A stretch of 28,828 bases of DNA, taken from NCBI GenBank assembly GCA_934503195.1, contig CAKSVM010000038.1, positions 1 to 28,828 on the forward strand. The letters run 5' to 3'. This DNA comes from an uncultured Eubacteriales bacterium (GTDB lineage: Bacteria > Bacillota > Clostridia > Oscillospirales > CAG-272). Of the stretch, positions 15,431 through 24,012 are shown piece after piece (the stretch's first letter is position 1; every line of letters begins with the position of its first letter). Position numbers and translations under genes: made by a program. The notes beneath the pieces are model-generated. The model made no database searches, was not told where the DNA came from, and worked only from the letters and a program-made list of their open reading frames with translations.

Positions 15431-16123
15431 ATGATACGCAGGCTTTTCGGAACACTCACGAAATTCGAACTCACGCTCTGGCTTTTGTCGGTCGGGGTGA
15501 TCGTTCTGTCGTCGGCCGCGGTGGGTGTCGCGGGCGCGGGGATTGACTATCTTTCGACGATTGCGTCGCTTATCGGTGTGACGTCGCTTATCTTCATCGC
15601 CAAGGGAAATGTGGTCGGGCAGGGACTGACGGTGATCTTCAGCGTATTTTACGGCTTCATATCGCTCGGGTTCAGGTATTACGGCGAGATGATAACCTAT
15701 CTTGGAATGACCGCGCCGATGGCGGTGCTGGCGATTTTTACGTGGCTCAGGCATCCGTCCGACAAGGGCGCGTCTGAGGTTCTCGCGGCGAGGCTGACAA
15801 AGAAAAGAATTGTGGGGCTTGTATTCTTCACGGCTCTGGCGGCGACGGTATTCGGGTTCATTCTTAAGGCTCTTGGCACGGCGAATCTGGTCGTAAGCAC
15901 GATTTCGGTGGCGACGAGCTTTATTCCCGCGTATCTCACGTGGTGCCGCAGTCCTTATTACGCACTCGGGTACGCGGCAAACGACATCGTTCTCATTGTC
16001 CTCTGGACGGCGGCGGCCTTTGAGGAGCCGTCGAGTCTCGCGATGGTCAGCTGCTTTACGGCGTTTCTGGCGAATGATATCTATGGGTTCATAAGCTGGA
16101 AGAAGCGGCTCGGGCATCAGTGA
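15431..16123 (+). CDS. pnuC: PnuC-family vitamin (nicotinamide riboside-type) transporter
   Basis: This 230-residue membrane protein has about seven to eight hydrophobic segments in the PnuC arrangement: an early LTLWLLSVGVIVLSS helix, an IDYLSTIASLIGVTSLIFIAKGN segment with the conserved Lys-Gly-Asn, VFYGFISLGFRYYGEM, LAIFTWLRHPS, and a C-terminal LANDIYGFISWKKR. PnuC proteins move an unphosphorylated vitamin by facilitated diffusion and trap it by phosphorylation. Relatives carry nicotinamide riboside, thiamine (PnuT), riboflavin (PnuX) or deoxynucleosides, so the cargo is not proven by sequence. The start at 15431 is chosen because GGAAAGGA (15415-15422) lies 8 bases upstream; the earlier in-frame GTG at 15395 is inside the attenuator stem. 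Regulation is probably by the leader RNA. Confidence 0.87.
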   Translation: MIRRLFGTLTKFELTLWLLSVGVIVLSSAAVGVAGAGIDYLSTIASLIGVTSLIFIAKGNVVGQGLTVIFSVFYGFISLGFRYYGEMITYLGMTAPMAVLAIFTWLRHPSDKGASEVLAARLTKKRIVGLVFFTALAATVFGFILKALGTANLVVSTISVATSFIPAYLTWCRSPYYALGYAANDIVLIVLWTAAAFEEPSSLAMVSCFTAFLANDIYGFISWKKRLGHQ

Positions 16124-16138
16124 AAAGTAAAGAACATT

Positions 16139-16166
16139 CGCCCCGCGATCCCATGATCGCGGGGCG
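16139..16166. terminator. Bidirectional hairpin between convergent genes
   Basis: A perfect 12-bp stem (CGCCCCGCGATC at 16139-16150 with GATCGCGGGGCG at 16155-16166) on a CCAT loop, between pnuC (plus) and the solute-binding gene (minus). The flanking T runs are short and broken on both strands, so termination may be moderate. Confidence 0.8.
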
Positions 16167-16179
16167 GATTCGGTTATTG

Positions 16180-17634
16180 TTATCCCTCAATCGTCTTGCG
16201 GAGCTTTTCGATCGCGGCATCGACTGACGACTGCATCGCGGCGAGGGTTGAGGCGAAGTTCGGATTCCCGGCCGCGAAGGTCTGGCGAACAAAGGGATTT
16301 GCCACGGTGTTTTGCCATGCGTTGAGTCCGAACTCAAAGCTTACGGAGTCGATTACTATATCAACCATTGCCGACGACTCGTCGTCGCGCGCGGATTTTG
16401 TTTTGAGAACGACCTCCTTGTAGGTCGGGATGAGATTCTTTTGTGAGTCAAAGGCGAGAGCTTCAAGGATTATGCCGATATTTTCCCATCTCTCTTTTGG
16501 GAGAGTCTTCAGGAGAACCGCGTCTTCGGAGCCATAGGACGGAGCGTAATATCGTTCCTGCTTTTCGTCGTATTTCGGACAGGGGACGAATCCGATTTCG
16601 ATATCGAGTGAACGGCTGCGTTCAAGTCCGATGAGAGTCTGAGTCTGGAAAAGCGCGCCGCCGTTCTGGAAGTTTCCGGCACTGTGAAGCGTGTCAACGT
16701 TCGTACTCTTTTTGCCATTAAAAATCTCGTCCTGCATGAAGGTGTCGTAGATCTTTATGAGCTTTGAAATGGTCAGTTCGTCTTTCGGAAGATCGAAGAC
16801 CGGGAATCCATTTGCGTCCTTTGTGACATACTTTATTCCCGAGCCGAGGATCAGCGATGAGCAGAATCCTTTCCATGTCCCGGTTATGCCATAGCGGTCA
16901 TCGTCGTCCATCTGAGCGTTTCCGTTGAGGTCGCTGTAGGCCATTTTCGCGAGGGACGCCATTTTGTCGAGGGTCCAGTTACCGCTCTCAGCGAGCGCGT
17001 AGATGTCGATATCAGAGTTGAGATTGCGGTATATTTCCTTATTGAAGGCGAAACCCGACGCACATGAGAGCGCGGAGAGACTGAAATTTCCTATCGCGGC
17101 GTACTGCTTACCGCCGATGTTGAAAATTCCGGTCGCCAGCGGATTCCACCATTCACGGTCAAGACTCACGTAAGGAATGTCGTTCCACGTCATAAGATAC
17201 GGTATCGCGTCAAGCACACGCGGGTCATACGCGAACCAGACGTCATAGTTCGAGTCTCCTGCCATTACCTCATTCTGAATGTCGTTTGTGGTTATCTGAT
17301 CCATCGCGTTCACGGTTATTCTGCAATCGAAGCGTTCCTCGATCCTGCGGTTTCTCCGGAAAATTTCGTCGTTGACGAGATCGCCGTTCTCGGCCTCGGA
17401 TTCAAGCGTTATCGTTGACCACGAAAGCCATGTGGTGTTGAAATGGTTCATCGAGAACTCGAAGCCGTCCATCTGTTTGTCGGGAAGGCCGTCGGTCTCC
17501 TCGGTTTCGGGCGATTCGGTGGTTGTTTCGGCGGAGGGTGTTGTTTCGTCATTGGTTACCGTCTCGCCGCCGCAGGAGGCGAGGGTCAGAAGAGTGAGGA
17601 GCGAGCAGAGAAAGCGAGCGTGATTTGATTTCAT
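16180..17634 (-). CDS. Extracellular solute-binding lipoprotein (ABC sugar-type)
   Basis: This 484-residue protein has a signal peptide ending LLTLASC (lipid Cys21), a Thr/Glu/Pro-rich linker of about 30 residues and a large ligand-binding fold. It is a clear relative of the frameshifted gene at 5411-6846. Shared features include the DGFEF/GGYEF opening, an xxRNRxxExR helix, LDREWW, SGNWTLDKM/SGKWTLNKF, the calcium-type loop DLNGNAQMDDDDR, and a late KSARDDES segment. It should bind an oligosaccharide or related solute for an ABC importer. No permease or ATPase for import is encoded nearby, so it would rely on components elsewhere. GGAAGGAAG (complement of 17642-17650) sets the start. It is a single-gene unit with its own promoter and the shared hairpin at 16139. 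Confidence 0.92.
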   Translation of the reverse strand: MKSNHARFLCSLLTLLTLASCGGETVTNDETTPSAETTTESPETEETDGLPDKQMDGFEFSMNHFNTTWLSWSTITLESEAENGDLVNDEIFRRNRRIEERFDCRITVNAMDQITTNDIQNEVMAGDSNYDVWFAYDPRVLDAIPYLMTWNDIPYVSLDREWWNPLATGIFNIGGKQYAAIGNFSLSALSCASGFAFNKEIYRNLNSDIDIYALAESGNWTLDKMASLAKMAYSDLNGNAQMDDDDRYGITGTWKGFCSSLILGSGIKYVTKDANGFPVFDLPKDELTISKLIKIYDTFMQDEIFNGKKSTNVDTLHSAGNFQNGGALFQTQTLIGLERSRSLDIEIGFVPCPKYDEKQERYYAPSYGSEDAVLLKTLPKERWENIGIILEALAFDSQKNLIPTYKEVVLKTKSARDDESSAMVDIVIDSVSFEFGLNAWQNTVANPFVRQTFAAGNPNFASTLAAMQSSVDAAIEKLRKTIEG

Positions 17635-17669
17635 TTTATTACTTCCTTCCGATGAATTATGATACTTTT

Positions 17670-17698
17670 ATTATATCACAGTCGGGTCGGAAAATCAA
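17670..17698 (-). promoter_or_regulatory. Promoter for the minus-strand solute-binding lipoprotein
   Basis: Read on the minus strand: TTGATT (complement of 17693-17698), 17-bp spacer, TATAAT (complement of 17670-17675) with an extended -10 TGA. Confidence 0.85.
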
Positions 17699-17800
17699 TC
17701 CCCGTGATGGGACCACTTTGACGCGAAAATGTCCCAAATTGCCCTTTCGCGGCTGTAAAAACGGTTTTTGACGGAAAATGGACGGTTTCCAACGCGTCGC

Positions 17801-17833
17801 AAAAAAATCCCCCCGTTTTTTTCCGGAGGGATT
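17801..17833 (-). terminator. Terminator of the Gld-like ABC operon
   Basis: On the minus strand AATCCCTCCG (complement of 17824-17833) pairs with CGGGGGGATT (complement of 17806-17815) with one G-U. The T run is the complement of the A run at 17801-17807. Confidence 0.85.
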
Positions 17834-17890
17834 CGCTTTACGCGGGTTTAATTGTGTGATTCGAAGCTGGTCGCGTCGTGCGGACGTTTA

Positions 17891-19504
17891 TCAGTTGTGC
17901 GCCTCGGAGTCAATCTGCGTGTTTGTCATGACCTTTTCGGCGTCGGTGATGACCTTGGTAGCCATGTCGCGGAGGACATAGAACTCACCTGTGCCGTCGA
18001 TCGTGTAGAACGCGCGGCGGGTCGAATAGGGATAGAACTTATAGACGTGGGTCTTTCCGGCGCGGGTTTCGATCGTGAGGGTCATATAGAGATCCTTTTC
18101 CATATCGAGTGCCTCGACCGATTCGGTCGGAGCGTAATCCTCGATGGATACCGAGAGTAGCGTCTTGTAGAACTGTCTGAAGTTCTTGACCTCGGGCTGG
18201 AATCCGGTGCCGCGCTCAGTGACGACAAGCTCCTGTCCCTCGCCCTCAAGGTCGAAGACGCGCTTTGCCGTGTCGCTGTCAACCGTGATCGTCTTGACGT
18301 CGTTGATGTTCATCATGAAGATCGGCGAGTCAACCCACTTGATGAGATCCCAGTCGAGCCATTCGAGCTTCGAGCCGCTGACCTCTGTGATCAGGTTGAA
18401 GAGGAGCGAGTAGGCGTAGTAGTTGCCGCTTTCGTTCTTTTCGCTGAAGAGCACGTACTGCTGGATGCCCGAGTACTCATAGGTCAGCGTGTATGCCGGG
18501 TTGAGGAGTCCGTACTTTTCGAGATCCTCTTCGTCCGGGTCGTAGACGAGCGCGGAGTTGCCCTCAAACGCGGTGAGGACTTCAAGCGCGACCGAATAGT
18601 TCGAGTCGTTGACCGTGTAGTTTGCCGGCGCGAGCATCTTGTAAGAGCTCATCGAGGCCTCGGCTTCCTTTTCCTCCTCGTCGAGGTAGGTGATCATGAC
18701 CTTGATCTCGTCGCCCTTGAGAACGGCGAAGTTCTTGACCGTGAAGTAGTCGTTCGTGTTCATCGGGAGAGTAAGTGTCGGAGTGATCATCGCCTCAAGC
18801 GGCTGAAGGATTGTCTGATTCAGCGTCGAGTCGAGGACGTAGACCGCGTTGCGTCCGGCGTAGCGGCAGTAATAACCGGCACCGGTCGGAATCTGGCTTC
18901 CGATATAGACGGTGTGCGATTTGCCCTCGCGGGTCGTGAGGGTGTACCACGCAGGATTGTCGCTGTCTGCGAGTCCGTATTCGTGCATATCCTCGGCGTC
19001 GGTCGTGACTCTTGTCATTGAGAGCGTGTAGCCCGCGCTGACGACAAGGCTTGAAAGCTGCTCCTTGCTGTATGGAGCCTCGGGATGTCCGGTGATATAG
19101 AATGTGTCGTCGTCCTTGTCGTAATATACTCCCCACTCGCCGTACTGGTTGTGGACGTCGATCGACTGGATGTCCTTCTTTTCGGTGTGCTCGAATAAGA
19201 GGATGCGGTCGCTGGTTCCGAGCACCTCGCCGTCGAGAAGCTCGATCTCTTCCTTTTTCGTCTCCTCGACGTAATCGACGATCGGCTTTACGACAAGGAA
19301 GTAGAGCGCGACCGCCGCCGCGACGATGATCGCCAGAATTAGAATCGCCTTGCGCTGTTTCTTCGCGACGCTAGCCTTCTGACGCTTGGTCAGATTACCG
19401 GACATCGGCTCGGGCGCGGAGAAGAGCGTGGATTCGCTCTTCGCTTTCGCCTCGGCCTCTTCTTCCTCAAGAGTCGAATAATTCTTGTTTTCTTCGTTGT
19501 TCAT
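17891..19504 (-). CDS. DUF4340 protein, accessory to a Gld-like ABC exporter
   Basis: This 537-residue protein has an acidic cytoplasmic N-terminus, a basic KRQKASVAKKQRKA stretch, one membrane helix (ILILAIIVAAAVALYFLVV) and a large extracytoplasmic part. The repeated pattern VTTDAEDMHEYGLADSDNPAWYTLTTREGKSHTVYIGSQ, with YGL.. and GxxHTVYIG turns, is typical of DUF4340 proteins that follow GldG-like genes. The start at 19504 is chosen because it overlaps the stop of the upstream gene (ATGA); the longer frame would intrude further into that gene. It is the last gene of the four-gene operon. A role as a periplasmic-side partner of the exporter is inferred from this constant neighbourhood; the substrate is unknown. 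Confidence 0.83.
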   Translation of the reverse strand: MNNEENKNYSTLEEEEAEAKAKSESTLFSAPEPMSGNLTKRQKASVAKKQRKAILILAIIVAAAVALYFLVVKPIVDYVEETKKEEIELLDGEVLGTSDRILLFEHTEKKDIQSIDVHNQYGEWGVYYDKDDDTFYITGHPEAPYSKEQLSSLVVSAGYTLSMTRVTTDAEDMHEYGLADSDNPAWYTLTTREGKSHTVYIGSQIPTGAGYYCRYAGRNAVYVLDSTLNQTILQPLEAMITPTLTLPMNTNDYFTVKNFAVLKGDEIKVMITYLDEEEKEAEASMSSYKMLAPANYTVNDSNYSVALEVLTAFEGNSALVYDPDEEDLEKYGLLNPAYTLTYEYSGIQQYVLFSEKNESGNYYAYSLLFNLITEVSGSKLEWLDWDLIKWVDSPIFMMNINDVKTITVDSDTAKRVFDLEGEGQELVVTERGTGFQPEVKNFRQFYKTLLSVSIEDYAPTESVEALDMEKDLYMTLTIETRAGKTHVYKFYPYSTRRAFYTIDGTGEFYVLRDMATKVITDAEKVMTNTQIDSEAHN

Positions 19505-21126
19505 GCGTGCTTTCTCCTGATCCAGACCACGGCTCCGGCGACGAGGAAGCAAGCCGGAATGACAGCGGTGAGGAATATCGTCCAGTTGGTAGCCTGAGCC
19601 GTTGTGATATTCAGCGACTCATCGTCAAATACCTTGAACTTGAGGTCGGCGGGAACCTGTGTCTTACCCATCGTGCGCATCATGGCGTAGAGGATATCGC
19701 TGTTTCCGTATGCCTTCTTGTCGAGGTAATCGGAGGAGGTCAGGTATTTCGAACCGCAGGCGAAGACGTAGTTCGAATGGAGAACCTGACTCTTTTCGTT
19801 GTTCGCGTCGTATTCGTCGACATAGCGCGACTCACGCGAGAGAACGATAAGCGGATAACGTCCGGTTTCGACCTTTTCGCCGTCGACATATTTTTCCGCG
19901 CCGGTCGAGGTGTAGAGCGCGGTCGAGGTGATACGGCCGTTCTTCGAATCCCAGAGGCGGTTGATCGGGCGGGCGTATCTGACGATAGTCTTCGGAGGAG
20001 TTCCGAGCTCGGTCATCGACTTGACGAGCGAGGCTCCGAGTGCGTCGGGATTGTATTCGGTCTCGCTCGAAGACGATGAAGTCTGCGAGGAATAATCAAC
20101 CGCGTAATCGCCGACGAGCGAGTAATGCTCGGTGTCAAGCGAGTTTGACGGGTCTTTGAGGAGCGAGTTGTCGAACTCGATTCCCCATTCGGAGAGGAAT
20201 TCGTAGAGCTCGGGGAGATCCTCGGTGTCGGGATCGACAAAGACCATCAGGTTTCCGAAGCTGTCAAGGAAGTCGTCGATCTTTTCGATTTCGGACTTTC
20301 TGCCCTTGGTGTCGGCGGAGATTCCCTCAAAGTCGTAGATCGGGTTGTTTATGACGAGGAGACGTCCGTCCGGATCGAAATCCTCCTTCGTGAGGTCGAT
20401 TCCGCGGATCTCATAGCCGGCGTCGTAGAGAAGTTCGAGCATCGCGACGTCGTAGCCGTTCTGCTTCAGAAGCTCAAGGACCTCGGAAGTCGTGGCCTGT
20501 CCGCTCGCGACGGCCTGATCGACGATCTGAATCGCCGAGTATTCGCCGTGAGTGTAGGTGAGGTAAGCGATCGGAGACTCGGCTTGAGTGATCTGAATCA
20601 TCGCCGAGATGAGCTTCTTTTCGCCGTTGAACGCCCAGATTGTGCCGGCTTCGTTGGAGGTGAAAAGCGCGTTTGCCGCGAAGACTCTGAACTCGGTGCC
20701 GCTCTCGACGATGACGTTGGTCGTCTTGATCGTGGTGGCGGTTGTCGCCTTGTATTTCTGAGTGGCGGTGGGACTCTTGATGATATCGACGTAGTCGTAG
20801 GTTATGTTGTCGTACTCAGCCGCCATTTCCTTGACGAGCGAGAGGATCATCTTCATGTACCAGTTGCTCTCAAGCTCGTCGTAGGGGGCGCAGAAGCGGA
20901 TGTTGATCGGCGCGTCGATCTCGTCGAGCAGGACGCGGGCGGGATCAGAGAGACCGTAGATTCCCTCCTTGGTCATGTCGATGTACCAGTTGTACTTATA
21001 GACAAGAGCCGAGAAGATCGTATTGAATATGACCACGGCGGCGATCACGACGGCAGTCAGTACGACCGAAATCGCGCCGTATTTGAGCTTGCGCGTCGAC
21101 GCGGGGTTTATGCCATTGATTTTCAC
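19501..21126 (-). CDS. GldG-like ABC transporter auxiliary protein
   Basis: This 541-residue protein has an N-terminal membrane helix (ISVVLTAVVIAAVVIFNTIFSAL), a long extracytoplasmic domain and a C-terminal membrane helix (TIFLTAVIPACFLVAGAVVWI) ending in a basic RRKHA. The domain has the GldG-like landmarks YGLSDPARVLLDEIDAPINI, a YDYVDI segment, AYLTYTHGE and GRLLVINNPIYDF. This family goes with GldA/GldF-type ATPase and permease. In Bacteroidetes those serve gliding, but in Clostridia they are found without gliding and their role is not settled. The start is GTG at 21126, with GGAGGT (complement of 21135-21140) 8 bases upstream. It lies 23 bp after the permease stop and overlaps the DUF4340 gene by 4 bp. 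Confidence 0.85.
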   Translation of the reverse strand: MKINGINPASTRKLKYGAISVVLTAVVIAAVVIFNTIFSALVYKYNWYIDMTKEGIYGLSDPARVLLDEIDAPINIRFCAPYDELESNWYMKMILSLVKEMAAEYDNITYDYVDIIKSPTATQKYKATTATTIKTTNVIVESGTEFRVFAANALFTSNEAGTIWAFNGEKKLISAMIQITQAESPIAYLTYTHGEYSAIQIVDQAVASGQATTSEVLELLKQNGYDVAMLELLYDAGYEIRGIDLTKEDFDPDGRLLVINNPIYDFEGISADTKGRKSEIEKIDDFLDSFGNLMVFVDPDTEDLPELYEFLSEWGIEFDNSLLKDPSNSLDTEHYSLVGDYAVDYSSQTSSSSSETEYNPDALGASLVKSMTELGTPPKTIVRYARPINRLWDSKNGRITSTALYTSTGAEKYVDGEKVETGRYPLIVLSRESRYVDEYDANNEKSQVLHSNYVFACGSKYLTSSDYLDKKAYGNSDILYAMMRTMGKTQVPADLKFKVFDDESLNITTAQATNWTIFLTAVIPACFLVAGAVVWIRRKHA

Positions 21127-21149
21127 TTTATTTTACCTCCATCGGGTTA

Positions 21150-21863
21150 TCACGACCAGCGCCGCTTTTCGTAAATGCGGACGGTAAGGAACATGAAAAC
21201 AAAGCAGATTGAGAAATAATAGACCATTGTCGCCGGGTCGAGAATTCCGTATCCGAAGTTTCCGAAACGGCTGTAGATTGAGATCCAGTTGATTACGGTG
21301 CGGACGACATACGAGTCGATGTAGTTTGTGAGAAGTCCGACGAGGAGTAAGAAGATGAGGATTCCCATCGTTCCGACCGCCGCGACGAGCTGATTCTCGG
21401 TGAGCGACGAGACGAAGATTCCGATGGCGATAAACGCCGCGCCGATCAAGAGAATTCCGAGCGAGTCGGAGATGATGACCGCGCCGTTCGGCTCCTCGCA
21501 GTACTTATAGAGCGCGGCGAAGTTGAAGAGGCTTCCGAAGATGAAGGTCCCGCCGAACATCGTGAAGGCGGCGAGGAACTTCGCGAAAACCATTCCGAAG
21601 AGACTTACCGGAGAGGTTAAAAGAAGCTGTTCGGTGCGCATTCTGCGCTCCTCGCTGAAGCTCTTCATCGTGAGGAGCGGGACGAGGATTATGAAGATGA
21701 ACATGACCATAGTGAAATATGATCCGACGCTTGAATCTTCTCCTGCCATCAGCGTGTAGAGCGAGAAGATGAAGGCGTTGAGTGCTAAGAATACCGCCAC
21801 GAACACGTAGCCTATCGGCGAGGTGAAATATGAGAGCATCTCGCGCTTGTAAATCGCTGTCAT
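21150..21863 (-). CDS. ABC-2 type permease (GldF-like)
   Basis: This 237-residue protein has six membrane segments and the ABC-2 pattern: MTAIYKREMLSYFTSPIGY at the N-terminus, a loop with LLTMKSFSEERRMRTEQLLLTSPVS between helices two and three, and paired late helices. It should form the export channel driven by the ATPase encoded just upstream. The start overlaps the ATPase stop (ATGA), so the two are translationally coupled. In this family the permease is usually joined by a GldG-like protein, as it is here. Confidence 0.9.
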   Translation of the reverse strand: MTAIYKREMLSYFTSPIGYVFVAVFLALNAFIFSLYTLMAGEDSSVGSYFTMVMFIFIILVPLLTMKSFSEERRMRTEQLLLTSPVSLFGMVFAKFLAAFTMFGGTFIFGSLFNFAALYKYCEEPNGAVIISDSLGILLIGAAFIAIGIFVSSLTENQLVAAVGTMGILIFLLLVGLLTNYIDSYVVRTVINWISIYSRFGNFGYGILDPATMVYYFSICFVFMFLTVRIYEKRRWS

Positions 21864-22945
21864 TTGTTGTTTTCCTCCTCAGTGGGAATCTCGGCGTTTT
21901 CGGGGAGAACGTCATATGCCGGCTTGTCATTGGAATCGGCGTTAACGTCAAAGCCGGGCTTTACGTCGAACTTCGGCGCGTCGTTCTGCTTTCTCGGTTT
22001 GGTGTCCTTCGGCTTGTCGACGAGCGAGATGAAGATATCCTCAAGGTTCGTACCCTGCTGTTCGAGTCCGATGAGCGGCATATTGTTCTTGGCGAGCGTG
22101 TAGAAGAGCGGCTTTCTGATGTCGACTCCCGCGCTCGACTCGATCGAGTAGACGAAGCTGTCGCCCTCGCGGTCGCCGAAGACCTCGGCTGTCGTGATCT
22201 CGGGGATCGAGCGGAGAACGCGCAGAACGTCGCGCTGGGATCCGCAGACGCGCGCGTTGAGGCGGCGGCTGCCCTCGATCATCTTCGAGATGTTCTCGGT
22301 CTTTTCGTCGGCGACGAGCTTTCCGGAGTTTATGATGAGAATCCGGTCGCAGACGGCCTGAACCTCGCTTAAGATATGCGTCGAGAGGATGACGGTGTGC
22401 GTCTCGCCGAGCGTTCTTATGAGGTTCCGGATCTCGATTATCTCCTTCGGGTCAAGACCGACGGTCGGCTCGTCTAGGATGATGACTCTCGGGTTTCCGA
22501 CGAGTGCCTGGGCGATTCCGACGCGCTGCTTGTAGCCCTTTGAAAGGTTCTTTATCAGCCTGCCCTTTTTGTAGTCGTCGGCGATCTTGACGACCTCGCA
22601 GATCTCGCCGAGATGCTTTTTGCGGTTCAGCTTGCATCCCTTGAGTTCATAGACAAAATTGAGGTATTCCTTGACCGTCATGTCGGTGTAGAGCGGCGGC
22701 TGCTCGGGAAGGTAGCCGATGAGCTTCTTCGCCTCGGTGGGGTTTTCAAGGATGTCGATACCGCCGATCGAAGCGGTACCTGAGGTCGACGACATATATC
22801 CGGTGATCATGTTCATGGTGGTCGATTTTCCCGCGCCGTTCGGGCCGAGGAAGCCGACTACCTCTCCTTCGTCAATGAAGAAAGAGATATCATCAACCGC
22901 GTATTTGCTGCCGAACCGTTTTACAAGGTTCTGGATCTGGATCAT
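21860..22945 (-). CDS. ABC transporter ATP-binding protein (GldA-like)
   Basis: This 361-residue ATPase powers the exporter encoded by the next three genes. Walker A is GPNGAGKST, the Q-loop lies near GYLPEQPPLY, the ABC signature is LSKGYKQRVG, Walker B is VIILDEPTVGLDP and the switch His is in ILSTHIL. A DrrA/GldA-type extension follows the nucleotide domain. The last 50 or so residues form a charged, Pro/Asp/Lys-rich tail with repeated DVKPGFDV-like units, predicted disordered and not needed for the fold. AAAGGA lies just before the ATG. It is the first gene of the operon; only a weak promoter is visible upstream. Confidence 0.93.
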   Translation of the reverse strand: MIQIQNLVKRFGSKYAVDDISFFIDEGEVVGFLGPNGAGKSTTMNMITGYMSSTSGTASIGGIDILENPTEAKKLIGYLPEQPPLYTDMTVKEYLNFVYELKGCKLNRKKHLGEICEVVKIADDYKKGRLIKNLSKGYKQRVGIAQALVGNPRVIILDEPTVGLDPKEIIEIRNLIRTLGETHTVILSTHILSEVQAVCDRILIINSGKLVADEKTENISKMIEGSRRLNARVCGSQRDVLRVLRSIPEITTAEVFGDREGDSFVYSIESSAGVDIRKPLFYTLAKNNMPLIGLEQQGTNLEDIFISLVDKPKDTKPRKQNDAPKFDVKPGFDVNADSNDKPAYDVLPENAEIPTEEENNK

Positions 22946-22997
22946 TTGGTTGTCCTTTCAATATTTTCAGCAGTTTTTCGTGCTTTTTCTCGTAAAT

Positions 22998-23026
22998 ATT
23001 ATATCAAACATTTGTGAACGCTTCAT
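22998..23026 (-). promoter_or_regulatory. Possible weak promoter for the ABC operon
   Basis: Minus strand TATAAT (complement of 22998-23003) preceded by an extended TGA, but the -35 region at 17 bp is only ATGAAG. It may need an activator, or the operon may be partly read from the truB transcript, since no clear terminator lies between. Confidence 0.45.
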
Positions 23027-23094
23027 GAATTCTCCGCCGTTTCGGAGAGGTTTCAGCAAAAATTCAATAAGCGTCACATAAACGTCACAAAGTT

Positions 23095-24012
23095 TCACAC
23101 AGAGTCGAGTGAAAAGAGCTTGATTATCTTCACCGCGCTTCCGTCGGGGTAGTCGAAGACCTCGCCGAGCGCGTAGAATCCGTCCTTTCCGTGGATCCGG
23201 AGTCTTGTTCCGGTCGGATATCCGGTTCCGAGCTTTTTCTGATAGATCTCACAGCCGTTCCGCGAGAGTTTTTCGAAAAATTCGGGGAGAGTCAGGATCG
23301 GAAGCCTGTCAAAGAGACTCTCGACCGGGCGGAGAAGCGCGGCGCGTTCGTCCTCGGCGAGGTCTCCGATCTCGTCGAGCGTGACCGAGTTTTCGATGCC
23401 GAACGATCCGCTGGCGAGCCTTTCGAGCGACGACATACATCCTCCGCAGCCGAGCCTTTCGCCGATGTCGGCGCAGAGCGTTCTTATGTAGGTTCCCTTT
23501 GAACAGTGGACGGTGAGAATATATTCGTCGGGATTTACGGTCGGCTCGACGGCGATCGAATGGATCGTTATCGGTCTTGCCTCGCGTTCCACCGTGACTC
23601 CGCGCCGCGCCAGATCGACTAGCTTCTGACCGTTCACTTTGAGCGCGGAATACATCGGCGGGATCTGTGAGATATCGCCGACAAAGCTCTTTATCGCGTT
23701 CCGGACGGCTTCATCGTCGGGAATCAATTCCGAGGTCGAGAGGATTTTTCCGGTCGTGTCCTCGGTGTCGGTCGTGATTCCGAGCTTCAGTCCGGCACGG
23801 TAGAGCTTGTCCTCGGCCGTGACAAGCTCGCTGGCCTTCGCTGCCCGGCCGATCAGAATCGGCAGGACCCCGGTCGCCATCGGGTCGAGAGTCCCGGTGT
23901 GGCCGACCTTTTTTGTGTTATAGAGCCGTCTTATCCTGTTGACGCAGTCGTGTGAAGTGAATCCGGCCGGTTTATTTAAGATAAGCACGCCTGAGATCTC
24001 GTGTCCGTCCAT
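23095..24012 (-). CDS. truB: tRNA pseudouridine(55) synthase TruB
   Basis: This 305-residue enzyme converts U55 of the tRNA T-loop to pseudouridine. The N-terminus shows GVLILNKPAGFTSHD, then the catalytic motif GHTGTLDPMATGVLP with Asp43. LYRAGLKLGITTDTEDTTG and the CSKGTYIRTLCADIGERLGCGG segment follow as usual. The C-terminus carries a PUA-like end with GRxxPTGTRLRIHGKDGFYALGE character. It overlaps the stop of nrnA by one base (TGATG), giving a tightly coupled rbfA-nrnA-truB operon, as common in Firmicutes. Confidence 0.95.
   Translation of the reverse strand: MDGHEISGVLILNKPAGFTSHDCVNRIRRLYNTKKVGHTGTLDPMATGVLPILIGRAAKASELVTAEDKLYRAGLKLGITTDTEDTTGKILSTSELIPDDEAVRNAIKSFVGDISQIPPMYSALKVNGQKLVDLARRGVTVEREARPITIHSIAVEPTVNPDEYILTVHCSKGTYIRTLCADIGERLGCGGCMSSLERLASGSFGIENSVTLDEIGDLAEDERAALLRPVESLFDRLPILTLPEFFEKLSRNGCEIYQKKLGTGYPTGTRLRIHGKDGFYALGEVFDYPDGSAVKIIKLFSLDSV

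Noticed and set aside
15287..16117. Minus-strand frame opposite pnuC
   Set aside because: It is low-complexity and Arg-rich, while the plus strand has a clear promoter, leader, ribosome site and PnuC family motifs.
23031..23048. Hairpin TCTCCG-CCGTTT-CGGAGA downstream of truB as a terminator
   Set aside because: The stem is only 6 bp and no T run follows on the minus strand, so termination here is not supported.
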